Source: Deinococcus malanensis (lineage in GTDB: Bacteria; Deinococcota; Deinococci; Deinococcales; Deinococcaceae). From it: 64,000 nt of DNA. Location: contig NZ_BMPP01000002.1 in NCBI RefSeq assembly GCF_014647655.1, positions 62,001-126,000 of the forward strand, in the 5' to 3' direction. The stretch's first letter is position 1; each line of letters starts with the position of its first letter. Positions 29,596-39,573 of this stretch are shown here, one piece after another. The notes beneath the pieces were generated by a model. The model worked only from the letters and a program-made list of their open reading frames with translations. It was not told where the DNA came from and did not search any database. The position numbers were made by a program, and so were the translations under genes.

Positions 29596-30680
29596 GCGTT
29601 GACTCCGTCGCCGGTCACGCCGGCTGCGAACGTCACGCCCTGACCGGCCACCATCTCGCCGATCACCCAGGGCTGCTCTCCGGCCGCAGCCAGCACCTGC
29701 AGAGCCTGCTCCCGCTGCGCCGCCGGCACGATAATCAGGAAGCCCACGCCCATGTTCAGGGCACGGAAGGCTTCCAGACGCTCGACCTGCGCCTCCCGAA
29801 CAATCAGTTCAAACAGGGGCGGCACCGTCCAGGAGGATGTGTCCACCCGCATGCCGATGCCGGCAGGAAACACGCGCGGCGGGTTGTCCACCAGGCCACC
29901 ACCCGTGATGTGGGCCATCCCACGGATGTCCGCCCCGGCCGCTTCCAGGGCCGCGTGAGCCTGAAGATAGCTGCGGTGCGGCACCGGCAGCACCTCGGCC
30001 AGAGACTGACCGCCCAGGTCGTCACGGCCCTCATCCCAGTTCAGGCCGTCAAGCGCCATCCGTGCCAGCGAAAACCCATTGGTATGCAGTCCCGAGCTGG
30101 GCAGCGCCACCACGCAGTCACCGGCCTCAATTCGTCTGCCATCGACCAGCCGGGGCCGGTCCACCACGCCGACGATGGTGCCCACGATATCCAGCTCACC
30201 CTCGACGTACACGCCGGGCATCTCGGCGGTCTCGCCGCCCAGCAGCGCTACTCCCAGGGCCTCGCACGCCTGGGCCGCGCCGGTGACGACCTCGGCCACG
30301 GCCTCGGGCTTGAGGCGGCCCATGGCCACGTAATCCAGGAAAAACAGGGGCCGGGCACCCTGCACCAGGATGTCGTTGACGCAGTGGTTGACGATGTCGG
30401 CGCCCAGGCCGCCGTACCGCCCGACACGCACCGCCACCTTGGTCTTGGTTCCCACGCCGTCGGTACTGGCCACCAGGACCGGGTCAGTCAGGTTACCGAA
30501 GGCGGCCCGAAACAGACCGCCGAAGCCGCCGATGCCCCCCAGCACCTCAGGGCCGTGCGTGCGCGCCACGGCGCCTTTCATAAGTTCCACGGCGCGGTGT
30601 CCGGCGTCGATGCTGACCCCCGCACGTTCGTAGGCGGACGCCCCCTCGGGTGCTGCGGCCTCGGTGTTGCTGTCCTTCAT
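29592..30680 (-). CDS. purM: phosphoribosylformylglycinamidine cyclo-ligase
   Basis: A 362-residue AIR synthetase that closes the imidazole ring in de novo purine synthesis, using ATP. It has YERAGVSIDAGHRAVELMK at the start, the glycine motif GGIGGFGGLF, ASTDGVGTKTKVA, HCVNDILVQGARPLFFLDY and GGETAEMPG. The ATG has a strong GGAGG RBS, and a 42-nt leader with a stable hairpin lies upstream. Confidence 0.95.
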   Translation of the reverse strand: MKDSNTEAAAPEGASAYERAGVSIDAGHRAVELMKGAVARTHGPEVLGGIGGFGGLFRAAFGNLTDPVLVASTDGVGTKTKVAVRVGRYGGLGADIVNHCVNDILVQGARPLFFLDYVAMGRLKPEAVAEVVTGAAQACEALGVALLGGETAEMPGVYVEGELDIVGTIVGVVDRPRLVDGRRIEAGDCVVALPSSGLHTNGFSLARMALDGLNWDEGRDDLGGQSLAEVLPVPHRSYLQAHAALEAAGADIRGMAHITGGGLVDNPPRVFPAGIGMRVDTSSWTVPPLFELIVREAQVERLEAFRALNMGVGFLIIVPAAQREQALQVLAAAGEQPWVIGEMVAGQGVTFAAGVTGDGVNA

Positions 30681-30694
30681 GCTCCTCCCGGAAG

Positions 30695-30734
30695 AAGCGC
30701 CCGCAGACGGGGCGCTTTGGTAAGGCTCAGTTTA
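30695..30734 (-). promoter_or_regulatory. purM promoter and leader hairpin
   Basis: On the minus strand TAAACT (30729-30734) would start a leader of about 42 nt. The leader contains AAGCGCCC/GGGCGCTT (plus-strand arms 30695-30702 and 30710-30717, 7-nt loop), placed directly before the GGAGG of purM. The hairpin could adjust access to the RBS; it has no T-tract. Confidence 0.45.
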
Positions 30735-30758
30735 CCCGACGCGGCGCCCAGGAGCACT

Positions 30759-31451
30759 TCAGGGGGCTGCCGCCCGGCGTGCCAGCCACCAGCGCCCTCC
30801 GGCCACCAGCGCCACCAGCACCGAAAGCCCTCCCAGCCCCCACAGCAGCCGCTGCCCCGAACCCGAGAGCCACACGACCAGCACCGTGACCGGCACGGTG
30901 CCCGCCGCAGTGGCCAGCATGAACGGACGGAACGGCATCCGGGCGGCGCCGGCCACCAGATTCATGGCATCGGCGCTCAGGATTGGCATCAGGCGGACCA
31001 TCAGGACGCCCTGCACTCCGTAGCGCTCGGCAAACTCGTAGGCCTTGCGCCGCGTGGTCTCCCCCAGCAGCACCCGTACCAGCGAATTGCCCACCGAGCG
31101 GCCCAGCCAGTAACCGGCCACGGCTCCCAGCAGCGTGCCGACATACACGATAAAAAACCCTTCGACAGGGCCATAGGCGCGGGCGGTCACGGCAGTCATG
31201 ATCAGCGCCGGCAACACGGGCAGCACCGCCTGCAGAACGAAGCCGGCAATCAAGGCCAGCGGGCCGGCCCAGCCCAGCCCCTCTACAAACGCCTGGGTCA
31301 CGGCCGGATCGGTGGAAGTGAGGGCGGCGTAGCCCTGGGTCAGGAAGATGCGCACGTCCGGGATCAGGCCCAGGCCCAGCAGCACAGCTGGAACACCAGC
31401 CAGGATCAGCCAGCGCAGGTAGCGGGGCGGAGTAGAACGGACGACGGTCAC
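30759..31451 (-). CDS. DedA/TVP38 (SNARE-associated) family membrane protein
   Basis: A 230-residue protein with about six hydrophobic segments. The family core is GTLLGAVAGYWLGRSVG followed by ERYGVQGVLMVRLMPI and NLVAGAARMPFRPFMLATAAG. DedA proteins are thought to flip phospholipids or lipid carriers and support proton-motive force. GTG start, 6 nt after a TACACT box. Confidence 0.85.
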   Translation of the reverse strand: MTVVRSTPPRYLRWLILAGVPAVLLGLGLIPDVRIFLTQGYAALTSTDPAVTQAFVEGLGWAGPLALIAGFVLQAVLPVLPALIMTAVTARAYGPVEGFFIVYVGTLLGAVAGYWLGRSVGNSLVRVLLGETTRRKAYEFAERYGVQGVLMVRLMPILSADAMNLVAGAARMPFRPFMLATAAGTVPVTVLVVWLSGSGQRLLWGLGGLSVLVALVAGGRWWLARRAAAP

Positions 31452-31457
31452 CTGCGC

Positions 31458-31463
31458 AGTGTA
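31458..31463 (-). promoter_or_regulatory. -10 box of the DedA-family gene
   Basis: TACACT on the minus strand, 6 nt before the GTG start. Confidence 0.5.
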
Positions 31464-31521
31464 GGCACAGGGGGTGAGAACAAGCGTCCCTCCAAGGGAG
31501 GAGCCGTCCGTGGGCCGCCGC

Positions 31522-32313
31522 TCACCACAGCGCGACCCTCAGATGGTCATACGCCAGGGACCAGCCGTCTGGCAGGCTGAGTTCCCGCGCGTCTACCCCA
31601 TGCGACAGGTGGGTCAGCACTACCCGTCCCGCGGCGCGCGCCCAGGGCAACTCCAACGCTTCCCGGATGTCGTACACGCTGCGTCCGCTGCGGGGTGAAG
31701 CCGACTCGTCAGCAAAGGAGGTGCCCAGGACCAGCAGGTCCAGCTTCTGCAGCCATCCGGCGGCGATCTCGGGAGACACATCAATCGCGTCGGTCATGAT
31801 CACGGCTGCCCAGCCCGGGCGCTGCAGGTGAAAAGCGTGGCTGTGGCCATTGGCTCCGTGCGGCACCTGGAAGGCCCGTACTCTCATACCGGCCACCTGG
31901 ACCCCGGTTTCGGGTAGCACCTGCACCGGGGCCGACCTGCGAAAGGCGTAGGCAAAGCGGGAACGGATATCGGCAAAAACGTCCTGCGGCGCGTACACCG
32001 GCAAGGCTCCACCGGCGTAATGCACGTAATCCAGCAGGTCACCCAGCCCCAGCAGGTGGTCATTGTGCGCGTGACTGATCAGTACAGCGTCCGGCACCAC
32101 CGCCTCAGGAAGGCCCGCGAGCTGGGCATGAAGGTCCGGGCTGGCGTCAAGCAGCAGCGTCTCCCCCGCACCGCGCAGCAGCAGACCGGTGCGGGTGCGG
32201 CGGTTGACGCCACCGGCACGGGCATCGGCGCAGACTGCACACTCACACCAGAAGCGCGGCACCCCTTTGCTGTCGGCGGTGCCCAGAAAGGTCAGGGTGG
32301 GCGGGGAACTCAC
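31522..32313 (-). CDS. MBL-fold metallo-hydrolase, PhnP-like
   Basis: A 263-residue metallo-beta-lactamase-fold phosphodiesterase-like protein. LTFLGTADSKGVP starts the fold, CECAVCADAR is the extra zinc-type cysteine pair of the PhnP group, and ISHAHNDHLLGL (near residue 78) is the HxHxDH metal motif. A later H in GANGHSHAF and the VLTHLSHG segment complete the site. The physiological phosphodiester is unknown. The GTG start overlaps the trpC stop. Confidence 0.83.
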   Translation of the reverse strand: MSSPPTLTFLGTADSKGVPRFWCECAVCADARAGGVNRRTRTGLLLRGAGETLLLDASPDLHAQLAGLPEAVVPDAVLISHAHNDHLLGLGDLLDYVHYAGGALPVYAPQDVFADIRSRFAYAFRRSAPVQVLPETGVQVAGMRVRAFQVPHGANGHSHAFHLQRPGWAAVIMTDAIDVSPEIAAGWLQKLDLLVLGTSFADESASPRSGRSVYDIREALELPWARAAGRVVLTHLSHGVDARELSLPDGWSLAYDHLRVALW

Positions 32314-33116
32314 TCGCGCAGCAGGTCCCGGGTGGCCTGAGCCAGATCCGCACTGCCGGCCAGACTGCTGCCGACCAGCACCGCGTCGGCCAGACCGCGG
32401 ACCTGGGCCAGTTCGGCAGGTGTGCGGTACCCGCTCTCAGCCACCAGGACACCGTCAAAGCCGGCCTCACGGGCGCGGCGAATCAGGCGCGGACTGACCT
32501 CCAGATCAATGTCCAGCGTGGTCAGGTCGCGGTTGTTCACGCCAATAATGCGCGCTCCGGCCTGCAGGGCCACGTCCAGTTCCGAGTCGCTGTGCACCTC
32601 AACCAGCGCGTCCAGCCCCAGGTGATGGGCCATCTCCAGGTAGGCCGCTGTCGCCTCACGCAGCACACTGACCATCAGCAGCGCGGCTGAGGCGCCCCAG
32701 TCCGCCGCCTCACGCAGCATCGCCGGATGCACCACGAAGTCCTTGCGCAGCGCAGGCAGGCTCACAGCGCCCACCACCGCCCGCAGAAAGTCAGGATGCC
32801 CGTCAAAATGCCGTGGCTCGGTCAGGACACTCAGGGCTGCGGCGCCCCCCTGCTGGTAGGCCTGGGCAGCCTCCACCGGGTCAAGCGGCGCAATGGCGCC
32901 CTGGCTGGGACTGGCACGTTTGATCTCGGCAATCAGGCTCAGGCCTGCTCCCCTCAGCGCACCCTCGAATCGCCGCGCCGCCGGACGTGCCGGACCCAGC
33001 GCAGGGTCGGCGCCGTCATAGTCGGCGGCACGCTCTGTCACGATGCGCCCCAGTACACCCGGAACGGCGCTTAAGTTCAGGAGAGGCAGGCTGGACTCGG
33101 GTGGCGGGCGGGTCAT
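32310..33116 (-). CDS. trpC: indole-3-glycerol phosphate synthase
   Basis: A 268-residue TIM-barrel enzyme of tryptophan synthesis. Motifs are LIAEIKRASPSQG (near residue 60), ALSVLTEPRHFDGH, LRKDFVVHPAML, ALVEVHSDSELD, IIGVNNRDLTTLDIDLE and VAESGYRTPAEL. The much longer frame upstream is antisense to hpt; the ATG at 33116 is chosen because a perfect TATACT box ends 7 nt upstream and the protein then has the family length. It is followed by the MBL gene with a 4-nt overlap. Confidence 0.93.
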   Translation of the reverse strand: MTRPPPESSLPLLNLSAVPGVLGRIVTERAADYDGADPALGPARPAARRFEGALRGAGLSLIAEIKRASPSQGAIAPLDPVEAAQAYQQGGAAALSVLTEPRHFDGHPDFLRAVVGAVSLPALRKDFVVHPAMLREAADWGASAALLMVSVLREATAAYLEMAHHLGLDALVEVHSDSELDVALQAGARIIGVNNRDLTTLDIDLEVSPRLIRRAREAGFDGVLVAESGYRTPAELAQVRGLADAVLVGSSLAGSADLAQATRDLLRE

Positions 33117-33123
33117 GCCGGCG

Positions 33124-33129
33124 AGTATA
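33124..33129 (-). promoter_or_regulatory. -10 box of trpC
   Basis: TATACT on the minus strand, 7 nt before the ATG; leaderless layout. Confidence 0.6.
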
Positions 33130-33197
33130 CGGGCCTCTTTTGGCCCCCTGCCGGGTTCATCTGGCCCCCGGGGCCGGCGTGTTAGCCTGATCAGGTT

Positions 33198-33725
<528 letters not shown>

Positions 33726-33727
33726 GC

Positions 33728-34156
33728 GTGAAACTTCCTCGTGCCGCACTGTTTGCCGTGCTGGCGCTGGGGCTCCTGGCGGCCGGCATGAGTTCCTGGC
33801 TGGCCCGCGAGGCCAGATGGAAGCAGCCGCTGTACTGCCTGCAGGTTCAGGGACAGGTCTGGGGAACCGTGCCGGTGCCCGTTGGTGTCACGCCTGTCTG
33901 CCCGGCCTCGCAGACAGTCCGGAACGAAGTCCGCCGCGGGGAAAGCCGCATCGAACAGTACGAACTGCGCGGCTGGCGCCCTGCGCCGGTGCTCGACGCA
34001 CTGGTGGCCGGAGGTTTCCAGGTGGTCAGCCGCATCCCGGACGACGGCATTCAGGAAGCGGCGGTGCTGGCCCGCGGCAACGAACGCCTGACCTACGTGG
34101 CCGACCGCATGGGCAGGGACACGCTGGTCAGCATCACGGCGCGCGGTGGACGCTGA
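33728..34156 (+). CDS. membrane-anchored protein of unknown function
   Basis: A 142-residue protein with an N-terminal signal or anchor helix (residues 5-25), then a soluble domain with two cysteines (YCLQVQGQVWG, VTPVCPAS) that could form a disulfide outside the membrane. I recognise no family. It starts with GTG 2 nt after hpt and is probably co-transcribed with it. Confidence 0.65.
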   Translation: MKLPRAALFAVLALGLLAAGMSSWLAREARWKQPLYCLQVQGQVWGTVPVPVGVTPVCPASQTVRNEVRRGESRIEQYELRGWRPAPVLDALVAGGFQVVSRIPDDGIQEAAVLARGNERLTYVADRMGRDTLVSITARGGR

Positions 34157-34201
34157 GGAACGCCGGGCCATTTTGCTGATGCAGCGCTGCGCGTCATCCG
34201 G

Positions 34202-34207
34202 TACACT
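34202..34207 (+). promoter_or_regulatory. -10 box of the leuS leader
   Basis: TACACT 7 nt before the ATG of the 13-codon leader ORF. Confidence 0.55.
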
Positions 34208-34214
34208 GTGAGCC

Positions 34215-34256
34215 ATGATCCGCTCTGCGCTTACCATCCGGGGACGACTCGACTAG
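34215..34256 (+). CDS. 13-residue leader peptide of leuS
   Basis: ATG 7 nt after the TACACT box opens a 13-codon ORF (MIRSALTIRGRLD, stop TAG) about 70 nt before leuS. It has two leucines read from CTT and CTC rather than the common CTG. Codons 8-11 contain the 5' arm of the first leader hairpin, so translation of this peptide would directly affect the RNA fold. Too short for independent coding evidence. Confidence 0.5.
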   Translation: MIRSALTIRGRLD

Positions 34257-34307
34257 CTTCACGGCTTGCTCGACCGTCCCCGGCTGTGTAGGCCGGGGCC
34301 TTTTTTT
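34238..34307 (+). terminator. attenuator of leuS: alternative hairpins and intrinsic terminator
   Basis: The terminator is CCCCGGC (34278-34284), a 7-nt loop, GCCGGGG (34292-34298), then seven T (34301-34307). A competing 9-bp stem pairs CCGGGGACG (34238-34246) with CGTCCCCGG (34275-34283). The second arm overlaps the terminator's 5' arm, so the two cannot form together. The layout is that of a transcription attenuator in front of leuS. No T-box TGGNACCGCG sequence is present. Confidence 0.75.
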
Positions 34308-34325
34308 GCCAAGGAGTTCACCACC

Positions 34326-36815
<2,490 letters not shown>

Positions 36816-36836
36816 GGAAAGCGGAGCTTCCGCATA

Positions 36837-36876
36837 GAAACCCCCCGCCTCGGCATACGCTCTGGCGGGGGGTTTC
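36837..36876. terminator. bidirectional terminator after leuS
   Basis: A 13-bp perfect stem, GAAACCCCCCGCC (36837-36849) with GGCGGGGGGTTTC (36864-36876) and a 14-nt loop. AAA/TTT at the base serves both strands. It lies between convergent genes. Confidence 0.8.
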
Positions 36877-36885
36877 ATCTGTGAT

Positions 36886-37122
36886 TCAGGGATAGAGATC
36901 GTACCCGCTTTCATCGAGGAGGCGCTCCAGGTGCTTCTTGGCGGCCTGAATTTCGGGCATGGTGGAAGCCTCGAAGTACACCTTGATGGGACGGCCGGGG
37001 CGGGACCGCGCCAGGTCCCACGTCACGCCCGAAAGGTCTTCCTCCAGCCGCAACTTGCCCAACGCCGCCTTGACGACCTTCTCCGGGACACCCGCATGTA
37101 TTGCCATATCATCTTTAAACAC
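36886..37122 (-). CDS. small protein of unknown function (78 aa)
   Basis: A 78-residue charged protein starting with GTG 5 nt after a TACGTT box. ATG 37107 is a possible alternative. Its first half (AGVPEKVVKAALGKLRLEEDLSG) is predicted helical and the end (PEIQAAKKHLERLLDESGYDL) is an amphipathic helix, with a central strand IKVYFEAS. I recognise no family. It shares the leuS terminator on the opposite strand. Confidence 0.6.
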   Translation of the reverse strand: MFKDDMAIHAGVPEKVVKAALGKLRLEEDLSGVTWDLARSRPGRPIKVYFEASTMPEIQAAKKHLERLLDESGYDLYP

Positions 37123-37127
37123 AGCTC

Positions 37128-37133
37128 AACGTA
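37128..37133 (-). promoter_or_regulatory. -10 box of the 78-aa gene
   Basis: TACGTT on the minus strand, 5 nt before the GTG. Confidence 0.35.
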
Positions 37134-37206
37134 TCAGGAATTGCTGAGGATGCCGGATGGAACAGGCGTCAGAGTGACGGGGTCAGACCAGCGTTTCGCC
37201 CTTGAT

Positions 37207-37479
37207 CTACAGATCTGCAGCGGGTCCCTGAGCTTCCCACCGCATCAGAGCAGCCTGACCGTCCGACGTCAGCTCGTAGGCCACGGCGCTGCGACCCATA
37301 CCGGCTGAGCGGGAGATATAGCGCAGCCGTTCCAGATCCTTTACCAGGGTCATGCTGAGCCGTCGCCCGGACAGCATATAGAAAGGACCACGCTCGCTGC
37401 GGGAGTGCATGGTCAGCGCCGCTCCGCCCTGCAGCGCGCTCAGCACACGCGCCTGCGCTTCAGTCAGCGCTGAGGTCAC
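37207..37479 (-). CDS. small winged-helix-like protein (90 aa)
   Basis: A 90-residue protein starting with GTG. The pattern LTEAQARVLSAL, then LVKDLERLRYI, then AVAYELTSDGQAAL looks like a winged helix-turn-helix of the MarR/PadR kind, ending in the typical beta-wing Y.LT..G. It may be a DNA-binding regulator. It follows the lipoprotein gene by 13 nt, probably the same transcript. Confidence 0.6.
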   Translation of the reverse strand: MTSALTEAQARVLSALQGGAALTMHSRSERGPFYMLSGRRLSMTLVKDLERLRYISRSAGMGRSAVAYELTSDGQAALMRWEAQGPAADL

Positions 37480-37492
37480 GGGGACAGCAGGC

Positions 37493-37909
37493 TCAGGAAC
37501 GTGAGCGCGTCAGCACGAGGTCGGCCTCGACCCCCAGGCTGGTGGCGTTCACAACGGTGCAGCGGCCCTCGAACAGCGTGCGGTTGGTGAACTTGCCCTT
37601 GCAGTCGATGTCCAGGGTACCGCCGGTAGCGCGCAGGGTCCCGGTGTTGAGGTTGCCGTTGGCACTCAGGAATTCGCTGGTGAGCCGCTCTACACGCAGG
37701 TCTCCGACCAGCTGGCCAGGGGTCGGATCGTTACGTTCATTGAAATTGGCGCTCACGTTGAACGTGCCCGCTATCGGATGCGAGACCTGCCCAGTCCAGG
37801 TGCCGCTGGCGTCCGCAACAGCGGGAGGAGCAGGAGTCTTGCCCAGAATGGTGACCGGTGCACAGGCAGTCAGGGCGAGGGCAAGGACCAGCAGCGGAGT
37901 GGCGTTCAT
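37493..37909 (-). CDS. small lipoprotein (138 aa)
   Basis: Signal peptide with lipobox LTAC (Cys 16), then a beta-rich domain with GTWTGQVSHPIAGTFNVSANF and LVGDLRVERL. The DCKGKF and EGRCTV cysteines may pair. It is likely membrane-attached and faces outward; no known catalytic motif. The ATG is 5 nt after TAGAGT. It heads a two-gene unit with the winged-helix-like gene. Confidence 0.7.
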   Translation of the reverse strand: MNATPLLVLALALTACAPVTILGKTPAPPAVADASGTWTGQVSHPIAGTFNVSANFNERNDPTPGQLVGDLRVERLTSEFLSANGNLNTGTLRATGGTLDIDCKGKFTNRTLFEGRCTVVNATSLGVEADLVLTRSRS

Positions 37910-37914
37910 GCCTC

Positions 37915-37920
37915 ACTCTA
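37915..37920 (-). promoter_or_regulatory. -10 box of the small lipoprotein gene
   Basis: TAGAGT on the minus strand, 5 nt before the ATG. Confidence 0.45.
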
Positions 37921-37951
37921 GGCAGGAGCCGTATGAGAAGGCATGAGGAGT

Positions 37952-38173
37952 TCAGAGGGCGCGGCCCGTCACGGTCAGGAAGCCGTGAGGACCGCTGCGC
38001 TCGACGCCTGTTTCGGCCTCAATGGCCAGGACGATGCGGTTGACGCGATTGGCGGTCTCTCCCAGTTCCCGTGCGAGGCTGCGGGCGGTCCAGGTTGCGG
38101 GCTCGGCCTGAAGCCTCAGCAGGACCCTGACGGCCAGACGTTCCAGGCTGACACCCGTGCTGCTGCTGGGCAT
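37952..38173 (-). CDS. small HTH-like protein (73 aa)
   Basis: A 73-residue protein with SLERLAVRVLLRLQ, then TARSLARELGETANRVNRIVLAIEAE, a good helix-turn-helix with a recognition helix, and a short wing (SGPHGFLTVTG). ATG 38173 lies 2 nt after the stop of the preceding gene, suggesting co-translation. An in-frame start 12 codons earlier is less likely because it overlaps that gene. Confidence 0.6.
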   Translation of the reverse strand: MPSSSTGVSLERLAVRVLLRLQAEPATWTARSLARELGETANRVNRIVLAIEAETGVERSGPHGFLTVTGRAL

Positions 38174-38175
38174 AT

Positions 38176-38346
38176 CTAGCGGGTCGCCTCGATCACCAGT
38201 TCGGCCCACTCCTTCCCGGTGAAATCCTCGGTGCGAGCGCGGGGCTTTTCCAGCAGCAGTTCCCGCATCCGCCGCGCCTGCTCGATGGTGGCCTCGCCCA
38301 TATGCTCGGCGAGTTCGTTCAGGTCCATGTGTTCGTCGATGCGCAT
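38176..38346 (-). CDS. small protein of unknown function (56 aa)
   Basis: A 56-residue acidic, helical protein (LNELAEHMGEATIEQARRMRELLLEK). ATG 38346 is chosen; the open frame reaches further up, but the added 21 residues have poor composition and run close to the divergent gene. No family recognised. It pairs with the HTH-like gene 2 nt downstream, a layout seen in small regulator or toxin-antitoxin pairs, but no toxin motif is present. Confidence 0.5.
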   Translation of the reverse strand: MRIDEHMDLNELAEHMGEATIEQARRMRELLLEKPRARTEDFTGKEWAELVIEATR

Positions 38347-38422
38347 GGGCTCAGGGTGACAGACCAGCTTGAGGCCTGGATGCCCGGGGCTTGAGAAAAC
38401 ATGCAGCACTCAGCCGGCCCGG

Positions 38423-38428
38423 TACACT
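38423..38428 (+). promoter_or_regulatory. -10 box of the polyprenyl synthetase gene
   Basis: TACACT 8 nt before ATG 38437. Confidence 0.5.
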
Positions 38429-38436
38429 GGCTCCTG

Positions 38437-39426
38437 ATGCATCCTGATCTGCTTTCGCGTGTGCTGTCGCTGCTTCCGGAGGGAGGCCCCCGACCTGAAT
38501 TGCGCCAGTTCTCCGCGATGCTCCGCGACTACCCCCAGCGCGGCGGCAAGGGCATTCGCAGTGAACTGCTGCTGGCATCAGCCCGGGCTCACGGCGTAAC
38601 GCCGGGGACAGACGCCTGGGACCGGGCGCAGTGGCTGGCGGCGGGCCTGGAACTGTTCCAGAACTGGGTTCTGATTCACGACGACATTCAGGACGACAGT
38701 GAGCAACGCCGTGGTCAGCCGGCCCTGCACCGTCTTCACGGGGTGCCGCTGGCGATCAATGCCGGGGACGCGCTGCACGCCTACATGTGGGCCGCGGTCC
38801 ACCATGCCGGAGTTCCAGGCGCCATGGAAGAATTCCTGGCCATGATCCACCGCACCGCCGAGGGTCAGCACCTGGACCTGAGCTGGGTCGAGCACCGGGA
38901 GTGGAACCTGCGGGAAACCGATTACCTGGAGATGGTGCGTCTCAAGACCGCCCACTACACGGTTATCGTGCCGCTGCGGCTGGGAGCGCTGGCCGCCGGA
39001 ATGCAGCCCGCCGAAGCGCTGACCCACGCCGGGCTCGCGCTGGGCAGCGCCTTTCAGATCCGCGACGATGTCCTGAACCTGCTGGGCGACCCCCTCAAAT
39101 ACGGCAAGGAGATCGGCGGCGACCTGCTGGAGGGCAAGCGCACACTGATCGTGCTGCGCTGGCTGGCCCAGGCCCCACCGGAGCAGCGCGAGGTTTTCCT
39201 GGATCAGATGCGCCGGGACCGCGCCGCCAAGGACCCGGACCTGATCAGGCAGATTCATCGGTGGCTGCTTGACAGCGGCTGCGTGGCTGCTGCCCAGGAC
39301 TATGCGGCGGCCCAGGCCCAGGACGGTCTGTCCCTGCTGGGCTCGGCCCTGTCAGGGGCCCCGGATCAGGCGGCCGTGCAACAGATCCTGGGCGCCATGC
39401 GCGCGCTGGCCACCCGGGACGCCTGA
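38437..39426 (+). CDS. polyprenyl (isoprenoid) diphosphate synthase
   Basis: A 329-residue trans-isoprenyl diphosphate synthase. It has the first Asp-rich motif VLIHDDIQDDSEQRRG (near residue 85), GGKGIRSELLLA at the start, and the second Asp-rich motif IRDDVLNLLGD with KYGKEIGGDLLEGKRT after it. It elongates allylic diphosphates with IPP to a C15-C50 chain used for carotenoids, quinones or carriers; chain length cannot be told here. Start by the TACACT box 8 nt upstream. Confidence 0.9.
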   Translation: MHPDLLSRVLSLLPEGGPRPELRQFSAMLRDYPQRGGKGIRSELLLASARAHGVTPGTDAWDRAQWLAAGLELFQNWVLIHDDIQDDSEQRRGQPALHRLHGVPLAINAGDALHAYMWAAVHHAGVPGAMEEFLAMIHRTAEGQHLDLSWVEHREWNLRETDYLEMVRLKTAHYTVIVPLRLGALAAGMQPAEALTHAGLALGSAFQIRDDVLNLLGDPLKYGKEIGGDLLEGKRTLIVLRWLAQAPPEQREVFLDQMRRDRAAKDPDLIRQIHRWLLDSGCVAAAQDYAAAQAQDGLSLLGSALSGAPDQAAVQQILGAMRALATRDA

Positions 39427-39573
39427 TAAACGTGCTGAATGGGTCGCCAGCCTGCGGCAGTTGAACGGTGGCTCCGTATCACGTCAGGCCCTGTCGATGG
39501 CTGCCGCGCAGGTCTCTGGAGCAGCTGAAATCACCAGATGAAAACCCTGGTGGGAACCAGGTTACCCGGACAG

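Noticed and set aside
29910..31580. 556-codon plus-strand open frame
   Set aside because: Antisense to purM and the DedA gene, with low-complexity His/Gln composition.
34157..34325. T-box riboswitch in front of leuS
   Set aside because: The leader is about 110 nt, too short, and has no T-box core sequence or stem I specifier loop.
39546..39561. CCTGGT/ACCAGG hairpin between convergent genes
   Set aside because: Only 6 bp and no T-tract; too weak to call.
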